Below are positions 1-7,638 of a DNA stretch of 64,000 bases, one piece after another (position 1 is the first letter of the stretch; every line of letters begins with the position of its first letter). The stretch is taken from positions 124,001-188,000 of the forward strand of contig NZ_AUKI01000016.1 in the NCBI RefSeq assembly GCF_000424665.1, in the 5' to 3' direction. Below the pieces are notes generated by a model. It did not search any database and was not told where the DNA came from. It saw only the letters and a program-made list of their open reading frames with translations. The DNA comes from Salinimicrobium terrae DSM 17865 (GTDB lineage: Bacteria > Bacteroidota > Bacteroidia > Flavobacteriales > Flavobacteriaceae). A program made the position numbers and the translations under genes.

Positions 1-285
1 GAACAAAATCAAATAGCTCTGCTTAAAAATATCTTTGAGCAGAATAATGTGAGGTGTAGGATTCTCGACGAATCAACTAACAGTAATTTCCCAATAGGAG
101 CGAGGGTGCAGGTACATGAAAATGATGTGGTAAGGGCCGAAGGATTATTGAAGGAAAACGGCTTTTTGCAGGATCCTGATCCCCTGGAAAGCTCGGTATC
201 CAGATCTAAATTTTGGCTGTGGTTTATTGTTGCCATTATATGTCTTGTCGTGGCAGCTTTCCTGATTAATATGTTAATGTCTTAA
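1..285 (+). CDS. DUF2007-like protein with C-terminal membrane helix (5' truncated)
   Basis: The reading frame is open from base 1, so the gene starts outside the window. The visible part has the DUF2007 (putative signal-transducing protein) pattern: a short alpha/beta unit with 'LLKNIFEQNNV', a variable loop, then 'VQVHENDVVRAEGLLKENGF', which matches the family's usual 'V..ED...A..IL' segment. A linker and one strongly hydrophobic helix follow (about 'FWLWFIVAIICLVVAAFLI'), so the small domain is probably anchored on the inner face of the cytoplasmic membrane. The role of the family is unknown. A broken paralogue follows about 90 bp downstream. Confidence 0.6.
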   Translation, partial: EQNQIALLKNIFEQNNVRCRILDESTNSNFPIGARVQVHENDVVRAEGLLKENGFLQDPDPLESSVSRSKFWLWFIVAIICLVVAAFLINMLMS

Positions 286-374
286 TAAGACCTTTTCTGT
301 TCTATATGATTTAAAGAAATTGCCCCACTTCATAACACCTGTTAATCTGAATAAAAAGAGTCAAATTCTTATAT

Positions 375-592
375 ATGAATTTGTCACTACTTTATAATTC
401 CACTAGCTCTACTGAAGTTTCCATCATTCGGAATTTATTCGATGAGAGTGATATACCGTTTTTTACACCCGATGTCTTTACAAACAGCGCCTCTTGCATG
501 ACGGGAACGGTAGCGAAGACATGAGCGTCCCGGTTCCCGAAGATCAACAAGAGCAGGCCGTTGCTATTTTAAAAGCCCGTGGATTCTCCTAA
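375..592 (+). pseudogene. Frameshifted DUF2007 paralogue
   Basis: An ATG at 375 opens a frame that reads 'MNLSLLYNSTSSTEVSIIRN...' and stops at 522-524. The +1-shifted frame then continues as '...GNGSEDMSVPVPEDQQ' and 'QAVAILKARGFS', ending at 592, which is the conserved C-terminal half of DUF2007. Restoring one base near position 500 (TGCATG-GACGGG) joins the two halves into one 72-73-residue protein without a membrane helix. The cause may be a real inactivating deletion or a single-base sequence error; reads would decide. It lies directly after the DUF2007 gene at the window edge and before a bidirectional terminator. Confidence 0.65.
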
Positions 593-595
593 AAC

Positions 596-632
596 AAATA
601 CCCTTCAAAAATGTCTTTTTTGAAGGGTATTT
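596..632. terminator. Bidirectional rho-independent terminator
   Basis: AAATACCCTTCAAAAA and its complement TTTTTGAAGGGTATTT form a 16-bp stem around a short loop, with A/T runs on both sides. It lies between the DUF2007 genes (plus) and ahcY (minus), so it can serve both. Its top also resembles the dispersed AAAAATGNCATTTTT palindrome (14 of 15 at 607-621). Confidence 0.8.
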
Positions 633-670
633 ATGAATAAGAATTTAAGATTAAATCTCAAATTTAAAAT

Positions 671-1987
671 CTAATATCTATAGTACTCCGGTTTAAACGG
701 ACCTTCTACAGTTACGCCAATGTAATTAGCTTGTTCTTCAGAAAGCTCTGTCAATTCCACACCAATTTTTTCAAGATGTAATGCGGCTACTTTTTCATCC
801 AAATGCTTCGGAAGCATATAAACTTTATTCTCATATTCTCCGTTGTTTCTCCAAAGCTCAATTTGAGCCAGGGTTTGGTTTGTAAATGAATTACTCATTA
901 CAAAACTCGGGTGTCCTGTGGCGCATCCAAGGTTCACCAATCGACCTTCAGCAAGAAGAATAATATCTTTCCCATCGATGGTATATTTGTCAACCTGTGG
1001 CTTGATCTCAGATTTTGTATTTCCATAGTTTTCGTTTAACCATGCAACCTGGATCTCGTTATCGAAGTGCCCGATGTTGGCGACAATAGTTTTATCTTTC
1101 ATCGCCTTGAAATGCTCAGCACGAACAATGTCTTTATTTCCTGTAGTAGTGATCACAATATCTGCTTTTGGAAGTACGGTTTCCAGTTTCTTCACTTCAA
1201 AACCGTCCATTGCAGCCTGTAAGGCACAAATTGGATCGATCTCTGTAATGGTAACAATAGAACCTGCACCTCTAAAAGAAGCGGCGGTGCCTTTTCCTAC
1301 GTCTCCGTAGCCACAAACCACAACTCTTTTACCTGCCAGCATAACATCTGTAGCACGACGAATTGCATCTACAGCACTTTCTCTACATCCATATTTGTTG
1401 TCAAATTTCGATTTCGTAACCGAGTCGTTTACATTGATTGCAGGCATAGGAAGAGTTCCGTTTTTCATGCGCTCATATAACCTGTGAACACCTGTTGTGG
1501 TCTCTTCAGAAAGACCTCTTATCCCCTCAGCAAGTTGCGGATATTTATCCAGGACCATGTTGGTTAGATCACCCCCATCGTCGAGGATCATGTTAAGTGG
1601 TTTACGATCTTCTCCGAAGAAAAGCGTTTGCTCGATACACCAGTTAAATTCTTCTTCATTCATTCCCTTCCATGCATATACCGGAATACCGGCATCGGCA
1701 ATTGCAGCGGCAGCCTGATCCTGGGTAGAAAATATATTGCATGAGCTCCAGGTAACTTCGGCACCAAGTGCTACAAGAGTTTCAATTAGAACAGCGGTTT
1801 GAATGGTCATGTGAAGACACCCGGCAATGCGTGCACCTTTTAAAGGCTGCTCGTTTCCATACTCTTCGCGCAGGGACATAAGCCCCGGCATTTCGGCTTC
1901 TGCCAGTTCTATCTCTTTTCTTCCCCATTCTGCCAGGGAAATATCTTTCACTTTATACTTGGTATAAGGTACTGTTTTCGTCGACAT
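671..1987 (-). CDS. ahcY: Adenosylhomocysteinase (S-adenosylhomocysteine hydrolase)
   Basis: This cytosolic NAD-dependent enzyme splits S-adenosyl-homocysteine into adenosine and homocysteine, removing the product inhibitor of methyltransferases. The protein is 438 residues, normal for the family. Visible marks are 'GCLHMT' (about 56-61), 'DDGGDLTN' (136-143), the catalytic Lys192 and Asp196 in '[14 protein letters not shown]', the NAD-binding 'GYGDVGKG' (226-233), and the C-terminal 'PFKPEYYRY', whose Lys and Tyr reach the NAD site of the partner subunit. The longer frame back to 2074 was rejected because [15 protein letters not shown] is the family-like N-terminus and the longer start would overlap the divergent gene. 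Confidence 0.97.
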   Translation of the reverse strand: MSTKTVPYTKYKVKDISLAEWGRKEIELAEAEMPGLMSLREEYGNEQPLKGARIAGCLHMTIQTAVLIETLVALGAEVTWSSCNIFSTQDQAAAAIADAGIPVYAWKGMNEEEFNWCIEQTLFFGEDRKPLNMILDDGGDLTNMVLDKYPQLAEGIRGLSEETTTGVHRLYERMKNGTLPMPAINVNDSVTKSKFDNKYGCRESAVDAIRRATDVMLAGKRVVVCGYGDVGKGTAASFRGAGSIVTITEIDPICALQAAMDGFEVKKLETVLPKADIVITTTGNKDIVRAEHFKAMKDKTIVANIGHFDNEIQVAWLNENYGNTKSEIKPQVDKYTIDGKDIILLAEGRLVNLGCATGHPSFVMSNSFTNQTLAQIELWRNNGEYENKVYMLPKHLDEKVAALHLEKIGVELTELSEEQANYIGVTVEGPFKPEYYRY

Positions 1988-2020
1988 ATTATTATATTTG
2001 ATTAAACATTTTTCAAAGTG

Positions 2021-2028
2021 CAAAAGTA
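2021..2028 (-). promoter_or_regulatory. Bacteroidota -7 box for ahcY
   Basis: On the minus strand this reads TACTTTTG, an exact TAnnTTTG match, 33 bp upstream of the ahcY ATG. No clear TTG -33 element lies at the usual spacing; a TTA is near it. Confidence 0.5.
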
Positions 2029-2049
2029 CAGAATATCTAAGAGTTAAGT

Positions 2050-2685
2050 ATGCCCCTTTACAAAAGAATAACAATAAATCCTGCCACTAATGTGCTCATT
2101 TGGAAGATCGAAGAGCCGCTGGAAGCGTTAAGTAAAGGAATGGAACTCACACCTTTATGCAGAAAAAGAGTAGAGGGTATGAAAAGTGAGCTTCACCGTC
2201 GGGGTTTTATGAGTGTGCGGCACTTGCTTGCCCAAGAAGGTTATAAAGACAGCGACTTATATTACGATGAGGAAGGAAAACCACATCTACGGGATGGGAA
2301 GTATATTTCTATCACTCACTCATTTGGCTTTTCGGGTATTATCGTGAGTGACCGTGAGGTGGGGATTGACATAGAAAAGCAACGTGAAAAGATCCTTTTG
2401 ATCGCCCAGAAATTCACTCCCCTTGAAGAATACAGAACTCTTGCCAATACCGATGCATTGATCAGGAAACTCACAATTGTGTGGGGAGCAAAGGAAGCTG
2501 TTTATAAACTGTACGCACAGCCAAAAGTGAGCTTTTTGCAGCACATCAATATTACCGATTTTGATTTCGATGATTACGAAACCACCGGAAAAGTTACTTT
2601 TAACGGCGAGACAAGCTGGTACGACTTTGATTTTCTTGAATTTGAGGGCTTTACCTGTGTTTATGCCTTCCGAAAAGTCAATTAA
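2050..2685 (+). CDS. 4'-phosphopantetheinyl transferase family protein
   Basis: Probably transfers phosphopantetheine from CoA to a carrier protein (ACP or similar). The 211-residue size and the motifs fit the Sfp/AcpT group: 'GIDIE' (105-109) supplies the Mg-binding Asp/Glu, 'WGAKEAVYK' (145-153) is the second signature, and 'ISITHS' (86-91) is the upstream CoA-contact motif. The target cannot be told from the sequence. It is divergent from ahcY across a 62-bp gap, and its stop overlaps the start of the next gene by one base (TAATG), so the two are translationally coupled. Confidence 0.9.
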   Translation: MPLYKRITINPATNVLIWKIEEPLEALSKGMELTPLCRKRVEGMKSELHRRGFMSVRHLLAQEGYKDSDLYYDEEGKPHLRDGKYISITHSFGFSGIIVSDREVGIDIEKQREKILLIAQKFTPLEEYRTLANTDALIRKLTIVWGAKEAVYKLYAQPKVSFLQHINITDFDFDDYETTGKVTFNGETSWYDFDFLEFEGFTCVYAFRKVN

Positions 2686-3392
2686 TGCCTCACATTCTCC
2701 ACGGAATCATTACTGCTGAAAAAGCCGGACAAAAACTCCTGGCCGTCCTTATAGATCCTGAAAAATTTGATCCAGCCAGTGCGCAAAAATTTCTTCAGAA
2801 AATCCCCTTTTTGACTACCCATATTTTTATAGGTGGCAGCACAGTAACTTCTGAAGCACTGGAGAATTGCACAGAAGCCATTAAAGCAAATACAGGACTT
2901 CCTATAGTTTTATTTCCCGGGGATCACCGGCAAATTTCAACCAAAGCCGATGCTTTACTTTTCCTTAGCCTCCTCTCGGGAAGAAATCCCGATTATCTCA
3001 TTGAACAGCAGGTACGGTCTGTATCGTTTATTCGGAAAACGAGGCTCGAAATTATTCCCACAGCCTACCTTCTTATTGATGGCGGAAAAGAATGTGCCGT
3101 ACAACGGGCGAGTGGCACTAAGCCCCTTCGGCAGGAGGATGTGCAGCTAATAGTAGATACTGCCCTGGCCGGGAAATATTCCGGAAAGCAATTAATTTAT
3201 CTTGAAGCCGGCAGCGGAGCGGAAATCCCGGTTGCTCCCTCAATTATTTCCGAAGTAAAACGAGCCGTACAAATTCCTGTAATCGTTGGCGGCGGAATAA
3301 GATCCCGGAGCCAATTTGAAGCAGCCTATGAAGCCGGTGCCGATATGATCGTCATTGGAACTGCCTTTGAAAAAGGGGATTTTTTTCTGTAG
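2685..3392 (+). CDS. Geranylgeranylglyceryl/heptaprenylglyceryl phosphate synthase family protein
   Basis: A PcrB/GGGPS-type TIM barrel that joins sn-glycerol-1-phosphate to a polyprenyl diphosphate by an ether bond. Seen in the 235-residue protein are 'LIDPEKFD' near the N-terminus (Mg/diphosphate site), 'IGGST' (about 49-53), 'FPGDHRQIS' (80s), 'YLEAGSGA' and 'IPVIVGGGIRSRSQ' for the phosphate-binding loops, and 'AGADMIVIGTAFEKG' at the end. The family is common in Bacteroidota, where the biological product is unsettled. Coupled by a one-base overlap to the phosphopantetheinyl transferase; no functional link between the two is obvious. Confidence 0.9.
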   Translation: MPHILHGIITAEKAGQKLLAVLIDPEKFDPASAQKFLQKIPFLTTHIFIGGSTVTSEALENCTEAIKANTGLPIVLFPGDHRQISTKADALLFLSLLSGRNPDYLIEQQVRSVSFIRKTRLEIIPTAYLLIDGGKECAVQRASGTKPLRQEDVQLIVDTALAGKYSGKQLIYLEAGSGAEIPVAPSIISEVKRAVQIPVIVGGGIRSRSQFEAAYEAGADMIVIGTAFEKGDFFL

Positions 3393-3451
3393 TTTTTCCT
3401 TCAGCCAGAGCGAAAGTTCCTTAAAAGGTCTGTTTTACGTTCTAATCTTCC

Positions 3452-3459
3452 TAATTTTG
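3452..3459 (+). promoter_or_regulatory. -7 box upstream of the YkoF/PnuC operon
   Basis: TAATTTTG matches TAnnTTTG and sits 20 bp before the ATG at 3480, giving the operon its own promoter, separate from the GGGPS gene. No riboswitch fits in the 87-bp gap. Confidence 0.45.
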
Positions 3460-3479
3460 AAAATACAAAACCAAAAATT

Positions 3480-3740
3480 ATGCAAATTTCAGTAGAACTT
3501 GCTCTTACCCCCCTTCAGGATGATTTCGAAGCTCCTGTTAAAGCATTTATTAAAAAACTCCGCAGTTCGGGATTAATAGTTATGGAAAATCCTTTGAGTA
3601 CCCAGATTTATGGAGAATATGATAAAGTGATGGAATTTTTAACAGAAGAAGTCAGAGAATCCTTTCAGGCATCAGATCATATAATCTTAACCATTAAAAT
3701 TGTAAAAGGAAACAGAAACGACTATGCAGCCGATTTTTGA
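3480..3740 (+). CDS. YkoF/MTH1187-like thiamine-binding domain protein
   Basis: An 86-residue single-domain protein with the ferredoxin-like beta-alpha-beta pattern of the MTH1187/YkoF family: 'MQISVELALTPLQDDFEAPV', 'LRSSGLIVMENPLSTQIYGEY', then a helix and 'IILTIKIVKGNR'. Members bind thiamine or its phosphates in the cytoplasm. Its 3' end overlaps the start of pnuC by 17 bases, so the two are coupled, and it may bind or sense the imported vitamin. The family call comes from motif memory and is fairly but not fully secure. Confidence 0.7.
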   Translation: MQISVELALTPLQDDFEAPVKAFIKKLRSSGLIVMENPLSTQIYGEYDKVMEFLTEEVRESFQASDHIILTIKIVKGNRNDYAADF

Positions 3741-4359
3741 TTTCTTTTTTCAGCAGTATTCAGATTATCCTACGCTCTATATTGTCCTGGAGATCATTGC
3801 GGTGATATTTGGGTTTCTTTCAGTATGGTATTCCAAGCAGGAGAATATTCTGGTTTATCCTACCGGGATTATTAGTACCGCTATTTTCGTTTATCTCCTT
3901 TGGCAGTGGGAGCTTCTGGGAGACATGATGATAAATGTTTATTACTTCACAATGAGTATTTACGGTTGGTACGTTTGGACTCGAAAGGTGGATGCAGTGC
4001 ATTTCATTCCCATTACAAAGACCACCAAAAAAGAGCATTTTTGGAGCCTTCTTATTTTTATTGCTACTCTGGCTTTTACCTTTGGTGTCTACGAATATTT
4101 TGACAAATGGAATAATTGGACCGCATACGTAGATACTTTTACCACAGGAATTTTCTTTGTGGGGATGTGGTTGATGGCACGTAAAAAACTGGAAAACTGG
4201 ATTTACTGGATGGTAGGAGATTTGATCTCTGTGCCGCTGTACTTTTATAAAGGTCTTACCTTTACCAGTTTTCAATACTTTTTATTTACCATAATCGTTT
4301 TTTACGGATATAGAACATGGAAGAAGAGCTTAAGCAGCGGCGGGCACGTGGTCTCATAA
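3724..4359 (+). CDS. pnuC: PnuC-family vitamin transporter (nicotinamide riboside or thiamine)
   Basis: An inner-membrane facilitator of 211 residues with about seven hydrophobic segments and Trp/Tyr-rich loops. The PnuC marks are 'GFLSVWYSKQENILVYPTG' near residue 30-50, 'NVYYFTMSIYGWYVW' (about 72-86), and 'NWIYWMVGDLISVPLYFYKG' near the end. PnuC proteins move unphosphorylated nicotinamide riboside; PnuT relatives in Bacteroidota move thiamine. The upstream thiamine-binding gene points to thiamine, while the downstream NadR-like kinase points to nicotinamide riboside. The sequence does not settle which. Confidence 0.88.
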   Translation: MQPIFDFFFQQYSDYPTLYIVLEIIAVIFGFLSVWYSKQENILVYPTGIISTAIFVYLLWQWELLGDMMINVYYFTMSIYGWYVWTRKVDAVHFIPITKTTKKEHFWSLLIFIATLAFTFGVYEYFDKWNNWTAYVDTFTTGIFFVGMWLMARKKLENWIYWMVGDLISVPLYFYKGLTFTSFQYFLFTIIVFYGYRTWKKSLSSGGHVVS

Positions 4360-4895
4360 GGATCGTCCTTTTTGGACCTGAATCTACAGGAAAAACTACT
4401 CTGGCCCAGCTGCTGGCGTCTCACTACCAAACCGAATGGATCCCGGAATTTATGCGGGAATATCTTCAAAAAAAATGGGATGAACAACGAGAGATTTGTG
4501 AACCCCATGATCTTCTCCCTATTGCCAGGGCCCAAATGGCTCTGGAAAATAGAGCTGCAGCTACGGTTGGCGAACTTCTTTTTTGCGACACAAATTTACT
4601 GGAATTAGTGGTCTATTCCCGCGCCTACTATAACGAGACTGTAGACCCGACGCTTCTTAAACATGCGTTAAAGGCCCAATATGATCTCTATTTTTTAACG
4701 TATATTGATGTTCCCTGGGTTGAGGATGATCTGCGAGACCGCCCTGAAGACAGGGAGAAAATGTTCGCCAGGTTCAGGAAAACCCTCGATGAGCACAATC
4801 TGCCGTACCGGGTGCTGAAAGGGGACTTGCAGCAGCGGTTTGAAACGGCGGTAAAAATTATTGATCAACTAAAAAAACATAAAATTGGACTTTAA
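4317..4895 (+). CDS. NadR-like P-loop kinase (ribosylnicotinamide kinase-type domain only)
   Basis: A 192-residue AAA/P-loop kinase resembling the C-terminal ribosylnicotinamide kinase domain of NadR, without the repressor or adenylyltransferase domains. The Walker A motif is 'GPESTGKTT' (about 19-27). 'WIPEFMREYL' and 'LLFCDTNLLELVVYS' match the substrate-side and Walker B regions, and 'DLRDRPEDRE' is the Arg-rich lid. Phosphorylating the imported nucleoside would trap it inside the cell, which fits its 43-base overlap with pnuC. The substrate could be nicotinamide riboside or, less likely, thiamine. Confidence 0.82.
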   Translation: MEEELKQRRARGLIRIVLFGPESTGKTTLAQLLASHYQTEWIPEFMREYLQKKWDEQREICEPHDLLPIARAQMALENRAAATVGELLFCDTNLLELVVYSRAYYNETVDPTLLKHALKAQYDLYFLTYIDVPWVEDDLRDRPEDREKMFARFRKTLDEHNLPYRVLKGDLQQRFETAVKIIDQLKKHKIGL

Positions 4896-6435
4896 CGAAA
4901 AAGATGTTTCCCTTTTCAGGGAAAAAGGAATCTCTCCGGAAAAAGTAGAACAACAAATTGAGATATTTAAACGAGGAAATATTGTTGTAGACGTTCGGGA
5001 AGCAGCTACCGTAAAAAACGGAATTCTCGCTGTTACCGAAGAAGAGCAGAACGAACTCACCCACTTGTATGAATCACGAAAAAACGATCTTGACATCTTA
5101 AAATTCGTACCTGCATCTGGAGCGGCTACAAGGATGTTCAAAGCCTTTTATAACTTCTTGAAGGAATTTGATCCCGAAAAAGATGATCTGGATGAGTATA
5201 TAGATCAAAAAAATGAGCATAGTCTGGAGATCTTCTTTAGCCGGATAAAAGATCTTCCTTTCTATGAAAAAGTGAGAGAACAGGCTATTGAAGCTGAAGC
5301 AGGGTTTGAAAAAATGACGGAGGATAAACAGCACTATCTGTTTGTAAAGTATATGCTGCAGGAAGATGGACTAAACCTTGGGGAGCAACCAAAAGGACTT
5401 GTTCCATTCCATAAATATGAAAATCATCTTGCCACAGCCTTTGAAGAGCATTTAATAGAGGCTATAGATTACGCAGCTTCCGGAAAGAAGGTTAGAATTC
5501 ACTTCACGGTAGCTGAGGAGCACCGGGAAAAATTTGAGGAGGAAGCAAGAGAGGTTGTGCCCAGGCTGGAGCGGGAAACCGGTAACAGTTTTGAAATTAC
5601 CTATTCCTATCAGGATCCAAAGACCGATACGGTGGCAGTCACAATGGAAAATGAACCTTTCAGGGACGAAAGTGGGGAAATATTCTTTAGGCCGGGAGGT
5701 CATGGAGCTTTGATACAAAATCTCAATGAGCAGGAATCAGATTTAATTTTTATAAAGAATATTGACAATGTAGTAACTCCTTCAAACCGGGATTTACTTT
5801 CTTCTTACAAAAGAATGCTGGCAGGAAAATTACTTGAGTTACGGGAAAAAAGCTTCAGGTTCCTCAATCAGTTGGATAAAGGAGCAGGAGGTGCTCAACT
5901 TCAGGAAATGGGAGAATTCCTTCAGAAGGAATTAAATGCCGGTCTTAATGTTAATTTTGAAGATCTCAATGAGCAGGAGAAACCTTCGGTAATTAAAAAA
6001 CTCCTCAACAGGCCGCTCAGAGTTTGCGGGATGGTAAAAAACGAGGGAGAACCAGGTGGCGGTCCTTTTTGGGTAACTCATAAAAATGAAGAAATCTCAT
6101 TACAAATTGTAGAGAGCTCTCAAATAGATCACGACAACTATCAGCAAAGTAAGATCGCGCAGGAGGCAACTCACTTCAATCCTGTAGATGTTGTTTGTTC
6201 TACCCGGGATTACCGCGGAGGCAAATTTGATCTTGAGAAATACGTTGATGAAAAAACGAGTTTCATTGCTAATAAAACAAAAGACGGTAAAGAGTTAAAA
6301 GCACTTGAATTGCCTGGCTTGTGGAACGGTGGTATGGCTCACTGGAACACGATTTTTGTTGAGGTGCCGGTTGAGACATTTAATCCTGTGAAAACCGTGG
6401 CAGATCTTCTCAAACCTTCACACCAGGTAAAATAG
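4885..6435 (+). CDS. DUF4301 family protein
   Basis: A 516-residue soluble protein of the Bacteroidota family DUF4301, with no known function. It starts at TTG, 11 bases inside the preceding gene; MDFNEKDVSLFREKGIS is consistent with the family N-terminus, and no ATG fits. Near residue 70 'FVPASGAATRMFKAFYNFL' looks like a nucleotide-sugar-type binding loop. 'EIFFRPGGHGALIQNLN' (about 266-282) and 'VKNEGEPGGGPFWV' (about 380-393) are Gly-rich and recall nucleotidyltransferase or phosphate-binding loops. It lies in the PnuC/NadR-kinase operon. No signal peptide or membrane segment. Confidence 0.82.
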   Translation: MDFNEKDVSLFREKGISPEKVEQQIEIFKRGNIVVDVREAATVKNGILAVTEEEQNELTHLYESRKNDLDILKFVPASGAATRMFKAFYNFLKEFDPEKDDLDEYIDQKNEHSLEIFFSRIKDLPFYEKVREQAIEAEAGFEKMTEDKQHYLFVKYMLQEDGLNLGEQPKGLVPFHKYENHLATAFEEHLIEAIDYAASGKKVRIHFTVAEEHREKFEEEAREVVPRLERETGNSFEITYSYQDPKTDTVAVTMENEPFRDESGEIFFRPGGHGALIQNLNEQESDLIFIKNIDNVVTPSNRDLLSSYKRMLAGKLLELREKSFRFLNQLDKGAGGAQLQEMGEFLQKELNAGLNVNFEDLNEQEKPSVIKKLLNRPLRVCGMVKNEGEPGGGPFWVTHKNEEISLQIVESSQIDHDNYQQSKIAQEATHFNPVDVVCSTRDYRGGKFDLEKYVDEKTSFIANKTKDGKELKALELPGLWNGGMAHWNTIFVEVPVETFNPVKTVADLLKPSHQVK

Positions 6436-6840
6436 GTGGATGAACAGCAACTTATACGGGAAGCCGAATACAAAGCGGTGAGAAGCTCGGGTGCCGGGGG
6501 TCAAAATGTGAACAAAGTCTCTTCTAAAGTTGAATTGCACATTAGGCTGGAAGAAACAAAAGGTTTATCTGAAGAAGAAAAACAGCGCGCCTTGAAAAAA
6601 TTGTCTTCAAGGCTAACAAACTCCGGAGAATTGATCCTGCAGTGCGATGAATCCAGAAGTCAGCACAAAAATAAAGGAATCGTCACCCAAAGGTTTCTGT
6701 CTCTCGTAAAAGAAGCTTTGACTAAACCGAAAATTCGAAAAAAAACGAAAACTCCAAGAGCGGCGAAACTCAAACGACTAAGAGAGAAAAAGAAACTTTC
6801 AGAAAAAAAAGCAACCAGAAAGGATCCCCTAAAAGAGTAG
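6436..6840 (+). CDS. arfB: Peptidyl-tRNA hydrolase ArfB (ribosome rescue)
   Basis: A release-factor-like protein that frees stalled ribosomes by hydrolysing peptidyl-tRNA. The 134 residues carry the catalytic GGQ in 'SSGAGGQNVNKVSSKVEL' (about 17-34) and the strongly basic tail 'KIRKKTKTPRAAKLKRLREK' that enters the empty mRNA channel. It lacks codon-recognition domains, as expected. The GTG start directly follows the DUF4301 stop. It is the last gene of the operon and is probably a passenger there. Confidence 0.93.
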   Translation: MDEQQLIREAEYKAVRSSGAGGQNVNKVSSKVELHIRLEETKGLSEEEKQRALKKLSSRLTNSGELILQCDESRSQHKNKGIVTQRFLSLVKEALTKPKIRKKTKTPRAAKLKRLREKKKLSEKKATRKDPLKE

Positions 6841-6917
6841 AAATGGGGAGAATTTCCACACGAGGCTGGGGAAATACCTCAATCATATTTAAACTTAAGC
6901 TTTCTTAAAAAATTGCC

Positions 6918-6945
6918 AAAGACCTTGTTTTACAGGGGCTTTTTT
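6918..6945 (+). terminator. Probable rho-independent terminator of the PnuC-ArfB operon
   Basis: AAAGACCTTG and CAGGGGCTTT pair with one mismatch and one G-T pair around TTTTA, followed by a T run. Confidence 0.45.
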
Positions 6946-7009
6946 GTCGATGCAAAAAATTGGCGCGGTTTTACCAATAGATTCATCAAACAAAGTAAAA
7001 TTTAGAATT

Positions 7010-7384
7010 ATGAAAAAGATATGTCTTACTGTAGTAGCCGCATCTGCAATGTTGTTTTCGGCACAGAGTCTTTCAGCCCAGGAAGTTCCTCAAACTCCGG
7101 TTGAAGTAGTTGAAGTAGAAGAAACTGTTGTTCAAAGAGCACAGGAAGATTTCAGGCAAATCGAAATTCAGGAATTACCTGCCGAAGTACAACAAGCCGT
7201 AGAGCGTGATTTTGCCGGAGCTACAATTGCTGAAGCTTATGTGAAAGAACATGAAGGAGAGCAAAAATTTAAAATAAAAGTTCGCACTGTAGATGGTGAG
7301 GACAAAGAACTTTATGCCGATGCAGAAGGTAATTGGATCGATATGGAGAAAAAAGAAGAAGCTAAAGATGATTGGGAAAAATAA
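7010..7384 (+). CDS. Secreted PepSY-like (DUF2874-type) small protein
   Basis: A 124-residue exported protein. The ATG at 7010 was chosen because 'MKKICLTVVAASAMLFSAQS' is a clean Sec signal peptide cut near 'LSAQ'; the upstream in-frame start has no such feature. After an acidic spacer, the mature part has the family pattern 'IQELPAEVQQAVERDFAG' then 'EAYVKEHEGEQKFKIKVRTV' and 'ELYADAEGNWID'. PepSY-like proteins of this kind often sit beside two-component systems, as here. The function is unknown; a periplasmic inhibitory or sensing role is only a guess. Confidence 0.7.
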   Translation: MKKICLTVVAASAMLFSAQSLSAQEVPQTPVEVVEVEETVVQRAQEDFRQIEIQELPAEVQQAVERDFAGATIAEAYVKEHEGEQKFKIKVRTVDGEDKELYADAEGNWIDMEKKEEAKDDWEK

Positions 7385-7519
7385 CCCGATCGTTTCCATC
7401 ACTCAAAGGAGAAACCGACTCCTGATGGCAGTTATCCCGCCGAACATGTGTTATTAGATTAGTTAATTTTCGGAAATTTTTTCGAAACAAATTGAGGGAA
7501 TCTGAAAAAATGGAGAGTA

Positions 7520-7539
7520 TTTTACCCATATGGGAAAAA
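7520..7539. repeat. 20-bp near-perfect inverted repeat, candidate operator
   Basis: TTTTACCCAT followed by ATGGGAAAAA pairs in 9 of 10 positions with no spacer. It lies 100 bp before the NtrC-type gene and just before a terminator. The lack of a loop fits a dimeric regulator site better than an RNA hairpin. Confidence 0.4.
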
Positions 7540-7543
7540 TTCG

Positions 7544-7576
7544 AAAAAGGGAGCTAAAACCATAGCTCCCTTTTTT
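7544..7576 (+). terminator. Rho-independent terminator after the PepSY-like gene
   Basis: GGGAGCT (7549-7555) pairs with AGCTCCC (7564-7570). The outer A and T runs extend the stem, and TTTTTT follows. Confidence 0.8.
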
Positions 7577-7611
7577 ATGCTTATTTTTGGTATTGAGGGG
7601 CTTAAAAATTC

Positions 7612-7619
7612 TAATTTTG
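7612..7619 (+). promoter_or_regulatory. -7 box for the NtrC-type regulator gene
   Basis: TAATTTTG matches TAnnTTTG, 20 bp before the ATG. A second match, TATTTTTG, lies at 7582-7589. Confidence 0.4.
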
Positions 7620-7638
7620 TCAATATCTAAGAACACTC

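Noticed and set aside
1988-2074. Longer N-terminus for ahcY
   Set aside because: It would overlap the divergent gene and the -7 box, and the added residues do not resemble the family.
6966-6982. Possible sigma-54 -24/-12 promoter (TTGGCGCGGTTTTACC) before the PepSY-like gene
   Set aside because: GG is present, but the required GC ten bases later is CC, and the -12 TTGC is missing.
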